Assembly (NCBI RefSeq): GCF_014268745.2
Contig: NZ_JABWRB020000003.1
Span: 186,001 to 250,000 of the forward strand
Length of the DNA stretch: 64,000 nt
Source of the DNA: Pseudomonas zanjanensis
Lineage (GTDB): Bacteria > Pseudomonadota > Gammaproteobacteria > Pseudomonadales > Pseudomonadaceae
Direction of reading: 5' to 3'
The translations under genes and the position numbers were made by a program. Position 1 is the stretch's first letter. Each line of letters starts with the position of its first letter. Under the pieces are notes generated by a model, which made no database searches, had not been told where the DNA came from, and saw nothing but the letters and a program-made list of their open reading frames with translations. Below, piece by piece: positions 61,714 to 64,000 of the stretch.

Positions 61714-62076
61714 ATGCCCGATACTTTCAGCGCGCATGATCATGCGAACCGCAATCAGGCAGAAATCCTCATTAGCAACGATTGCGCTTGCTTTGGTTGC
61801 TATGCGGTATTTCCTGCTTCTGATGTGACACGGTTTACTGAGACCACGGCATGGTGTCCAAAATGCGAGGCTTTCAGTACGGTCGTTGGCGATGCCTCCG
61901 AGCTGCCTTTGGATCGAGAGTTTCTGGAGGCAGTTCACGATCATTGGATCGGGCCTCAAGATTGGTTAGATGAGATGGCGGCGCAGACTCACGCGATCGC
62001 AACTGCTGTTTACACGCAGACAAGCACAACGATGGATGAGGAACGAGTTCGTCCTTGGTGGAGGTTTTGGCGATGA
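61714..62076 (+). CDS. Small zinc-ribbon protein
   Basis: A 120-residue protein with two CxxC pairs, CFGC (about residues 26-29) and CPKC (about 48-51), forming a probable zinc ribbon; the remainder (DREFLEAVHDHWIG) is helical. GGAGG precedes ATG 61714. It resembles a family of short cytoplasmic proteins found in accessory regions of Gammaproteobacteria; function unknown. Likely co-transcribed with the preceding gene. Confidence 0.65.
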   Translation: MPDTFSAHDHANRNQAEILISNDCACFGCYAVFPASDVTRFTETTAWCPKCEAFSTVVGDASELPLDREFLEAVHDHWIGPQDWLDEMAAQTHAIATAVYTQTSTTMDEERVRPWWRFWR

Positions 62077-62155
62077 CACTCCCAATTATCCAGCGAATGC
62101 ATGCGATCAGTTTGCTGTGTCTTTTCTGTCTAAGCCGCTATGCGATTGCAGGAGC

Positions 62156-62171
62156 AAAAAGGGGATTTATA
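62156..62171. repeat. AAAAAGGGGATTTATA motif, right border of a two-gene cassette
   Basis: Inverted copy of the motif at 60391-60408. The gap 62077-62292 shows nothing else apart from this motif. Confidence 0.55.
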
Positions 62172-62292
62172 TACATAACACACCGTCCGTCCGCTTTTAG
62201 CCCGTTTGCGGCTTATCGCTAGAAAGAACCCTTGGGGGCCATGGGGAAACGATTCTAGGATATTCAGAAAATATCATCTGTTCCACGGATGG

Positions 62293-62323
62293 AAGAAACC
62301 CGACGCAAAACGTCGGGTTTTTT
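62293..62323. terminator. Terminator of DUF6124 copy 2
   Basis: GAAACCCGACG-CAAAA-CGTCGGGTTTTTTC stem-loop, working in both directions, 17 nt past the stop of the minus-strand DUF6124 gene. Same stem core as at 1537-1570. Confidence 0.85.
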
Positions 62324-62340
62324 CGTTGAGAGATTAAATA

Positions 62341-62703
62341 CTACTGCCGCGGCTCCACATTATCCAACACCCGATTCGCCAGCAACGAACGCAGCTCAAT
62401 CAACTGCTGAATCCCCTGCGCCACATGACGCCTCGATCCCTCCAGATCAAACGCCAAATCACTCACCATCGCATCAGCCGAAGCCAGCGTCTCAGTGAGG
62501 TTGGCGAGCAAACATTCGTTATCGAGGCCTTTCACGACGGCGTATAGCTGCCCCGGTTTGGGCTCGTCTTTGGATTTATCCGGTTTCGGTAGCAGGTAGT
62601 GATCGAGCACCCGTTTGGTGGTTTCGTCTTGCTGCTTGGCTTTGGATTTTGCGGATGTAGAGGTGGAATCTGCTTCTGGCGGATTCGGAGTTATTTTGAA
62701 CAT
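62341..62703 (-). CDS. DUF6124 family protein, copy 2
   Basis: A 120-residue paralogue of the protein at 1169-1516. Same layout: MFKITPNPPE start, polar Lys-rich N-terminal third, then the helical part LLANLTETLASADAMVSDLAF and LIELRSLLANRVLDNVEP. The two are most alike in the C-terminal half. It is preceded by the same long leader and followed by a similar terminator, so the whole unit has been duplicated. Function unknown. Confidence 0.85.
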   Translation of the reverse strand: MFKITPNPPEADSTSTSAKSKAKQQDETTKRVLDHYLLPKPDKSKDEPKPGQLYAVVKGLDNECLLANLTETLASADAMVSDLAFDLEGSRRHVAQGIQQLIELRSLLANRVLDNVEPRQ

Positions 62704-63010
62704 AGGTATGTCTTCTCAGTTAGGCCGCAACCATTTCGCTACTAAACGATAGGGTGGCGGCTGTGCGCAGGTTAGTAGACCGGTGACATACCTAAAACCG
62801 GCGCGCCCGAGGGCGCCATGCGCACAGCCACCATCGAGTGCAGGCGAATGCCTAACTGATGAGACTCATGCAGCCGATATGTCATCTGGGCTACTAAACC
62901 CGACCACTGATGGGCAGTGGCAGGAAGACAATAGAACCCCGGGACAAGGCGCACAAGCGGGCGGATTCTGGCGTAGTTGTAGGCAAAGGCGCAAGGATGC
63001 GTAGCTTGAT
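62704..63010 (-). ncRNA. Structured leader of the DUF6124 gene, copy 2 (candidate cis-regulatory RNA)
   Basis: Minus-strand leader matching 862-1168. Hairpin CCACTG/CAGTGG is here fully paired where copy 1 has a G.U pair. The long stem GGCTGTGCGC/GCGCACAGCC is fully paired where copy 1 has a terminal G.U. The inner hairpin GGCGCC-CTCG-GGCGC keeps its stem with a changed loop. CTACTAA and both TTTAGTAG partners are kept. Regulatory function is inferred. Confidence 0.7.
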
Positions 63011-63091
63011 AGAGGATGTAGGTGAGGGCTGTAGGAGGGAGGTTTTTTGGCGATTCGGGTGGTGTGTTCTGTGCTGGAACTGGGGTGATTT

Positions 63092-63288
63092 CATCGCGAG
63101 CAGGCTCGCTCCCACAGGGTTTTGTGTGGCACACAGTATTGATGAACACCACCGAACAAGTGTGGGAGCGGGCTTGCTTGCGAAGGCGTTGGTGCATTCA
63201 ACACTGATGCAAGCTGACCCACCGTATTCGCGAGCAGGCTCGCTCCCACAGGGGATTTGCGGTGGCCAGGGAAATCGAACTCACCCCT
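63092..63288. repeat. Distant copy of the 175-bp REP unit
   Basis: On the minus strand it contains the same order as the 48.8-49.6 kb array: GAGTTCGATTTCCCTGGCC, a REP doublet with the TACGGTGGGTCAGCTTGCAT loop, the GGTGGTGTTCATCAATACTG spacer, then a further REP. So a complete unit plus flanks lies here. Confidence 0.85.
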
Positions 63289-63298
63289 GAGCCACGCC

Positions 63299-63565
63299 TC
63301 AGCTCCCTTCATTGTTGCAGCTGGCCCCGTGTTTGAGATACGTCAGGGCTTTCTGCACACCCATCGAATCAAGGTAGGTAATCCGCGCATTCACCAACCC
63401 GCAGGTCTGGCCGCCGTCTTCAGTCAACGAGATCACTTTGTCGATGTCCAGGTGGGTGCCGTAGGAATAGCTTTCGCTCGCTGCTTTGTCTTGGGCCAAG
63501 GCGGGTAATGCGCCGGCGCTCAGAGCGGTGATCAGGCAAGCCGTTGCGATGGTTTTCAGGTTCAT
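63299..63565 (-). CDS. DUF2790 family small exported protein
   Basis: An 88-residue protein with signal peptide MNLKTIATACLITALSAGALPALA and a short mature chain with two cysteines (GQTCGLVNA, HGASCNN) and YLDSMGVQKALTYLKHG. DUF2790 is restricted to pseudomonads; some members are induced by copper or other metals. AAGGGA precedes the ATG. It is divergent from the response regulator gene, sharing a 244-bp control region. Confidence 0.88.
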   Translation of the reverse strand: MNLKTIATACLITALSAGALPALAQDKAASESYSYGTHLDIDKVISLTEDGGQTCGLVNARITYLDSMGVQKALTYLKHGASCNNEGS

Positions 63566-63674
63566 GGTCGTTTCCCTTCAATGAGTTGGATGGCGCTCAT
63601 TAAAGGCCCATGACGTATCTCGGCTGTGTCGAAAAAACGCCGTGGTTGGATGCGTACGTATCTGAGGTGAATTG

Positions 63675-63691
63675 CGATACAGATCGATACA
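63675..63691. promoter_or_regulatory. Direct repeat, candidate response-regulator site
   Basis: CGATACA at 63675-63681 and again at 63685-63691, a 10-bp period, the spacing usual for OmpR-family dimers on direct repeats. Located between divergent DUF2790 and response-regulator genes. Confidence 0.45.
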
Positions 63692-63809
63692 ATCGCCACT
63701 GTTTTTTGCTTATTTCGGGCTGGATAGGCTGGACGACGATGCGCTGCCAACCGGCAACACGGCATCGTCACACTGCGCAAATCGATGCGCGCATTTCGGA
63801 GAGCAGGGC

Positions 63810-64000
63810 ATGGAACATGTCGATCACGTATTGATCGTGGATGATGATCGGGAAATCAGGGAACTGGTCGGCAACTACTTGGTGAAGAATGGCCTGCGCA
63901 CCACCGTGGTCGCCGATGGGCGTCAGATGCGGGCCTTTCTCGAAGCCAATCAGGTGGACCTGATCGTGCTCGACATCATGATGCCGGGGGATGACGGGCT
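63810..64000 (+). CDS. OmpR-family response regulator (partial, cut by window end)
   Basis: The first 63 codons of a response regulator. Start MEHVDHVLIVDDDREIREL at 63810. The receiver domain shows VDDDRE acidic residues and phospho-acceptor Asp in LIVLDIMMPGDDG. The gene continues past the window, so the output domain is not visible; the sequence is of OmpR/PhoB type. Its partner kinase is expected downstream. Confidence 0.85.
   Translation, partial: MEHVDHVLIVDDDREIRELVGNYLVKNGLRTTVVADGRQMRAFLEANQVDLIVLDIMMPGDDG

Overview
The window is chromosomal DNA from a Pseudomonas, most likely of the P. fluorescens group. Gene content and order support this (zur-znuCB/znuA, thrB, polA-ErsA-engB, cytochrome c4-dsbA-dgcH-ampDh2, kinB-algB, ivy, gltP, then aroE-hemF-qor-tsaC-dprA-tsaP-def-fmt-rsmB-trkA). 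So do Pseudomonas-specific families (DUF6124, DUF2790) and abundant pseudomonad REP elements. Base composition looks GC-rich through the core genes and clearly lower at about 57.5-62.1 kb. No tRNA, rRNA, CRISPR array or complete insertion sequence is visible.

Layout. 0-1.6 kb: a LprI-like periplasmic protein and a DUF6124 gene with a long structured leader. 1.8-4.3 kb: methionine importer metNIQ. 4.6-6.7 kb: large-subunit catalase katE. 6.9-10.7 kb: zinc uptake locus with divergent znuA and a candidate Zur site. 10.8-16 kb: thrB, a DUF2782 protein, polA, the small RNA ErsA, and engB. 16.2-23.5 kb: two c-type cytochromes, dsbA, an endonuclease/phosphatase-family protein, the diguanylate cyclase dgcH, amidase ampDh2, and a CSS-EAL phosphodiesterase. 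23.5-28.1 kb: kinB-algB, divergent from a three-gene unit ending in the lysozyme inhibitor ivy, which has a good sigma-54 promoter match. 28.8-39.6 kb: transporters and membrane proteins (gltP, SpmAB-like, DUF5924, M16 peptidase, NptA, TerC, CitMHS) and a DOPA-dioxygenase-like protein. 39.7-45.8 kb: an NAD(P)-binding protein, then the choline-sulfate locus (LysR regulator, betC, choX) followed by a SulP permease. 45.9-48.8 kb: aroE-hemF divergent from qor, with a perfect Anr/Dnr-type palindrome between. 48.8-49.6 kb: a 175-bp-period array of REP doublets. 49.6-57.3 kb: tsaC, dprA, tsaP, def, fmt, rsmB, trkA and a small TPR protein. 57.5-62.1 kb: a lower-GC accessory patch of six small or unknown genes that resemble orphan immunity genes. 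62.3-64 kb: a second DUF6124 gene with its leader, a DUF2790 gene, and the start of an OmpR-type response regulator.

The most interesting item is the roughly 300-nt leader found upstream of both DUF6124 genes, with a truncated third copy. Its stems are preserved through G-C/G.U exchanges, one CTACTAA segment could pair with either of two TTTAGTAG segments, and overlapping reading frames are not conserved in a coding-like way. It looks like a cis-regulatory RNA. Others are a DNA polymerase I whose proofreading site appears to have lost two of its metal-binding aspartates; a sigma-54 promoter with enhancer-like palindromes beside algB; the exact 175-bp REP array and a distant copy of its unit; an AACAACAACAA (Crc/Hfq-type) motif over a leader ORF upstream of the citrate transporter; and a short AAAAAGGGATTTAT-type motif bordering accessory cassettes.

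All family assignments are from reading the sequence. No database search was run.
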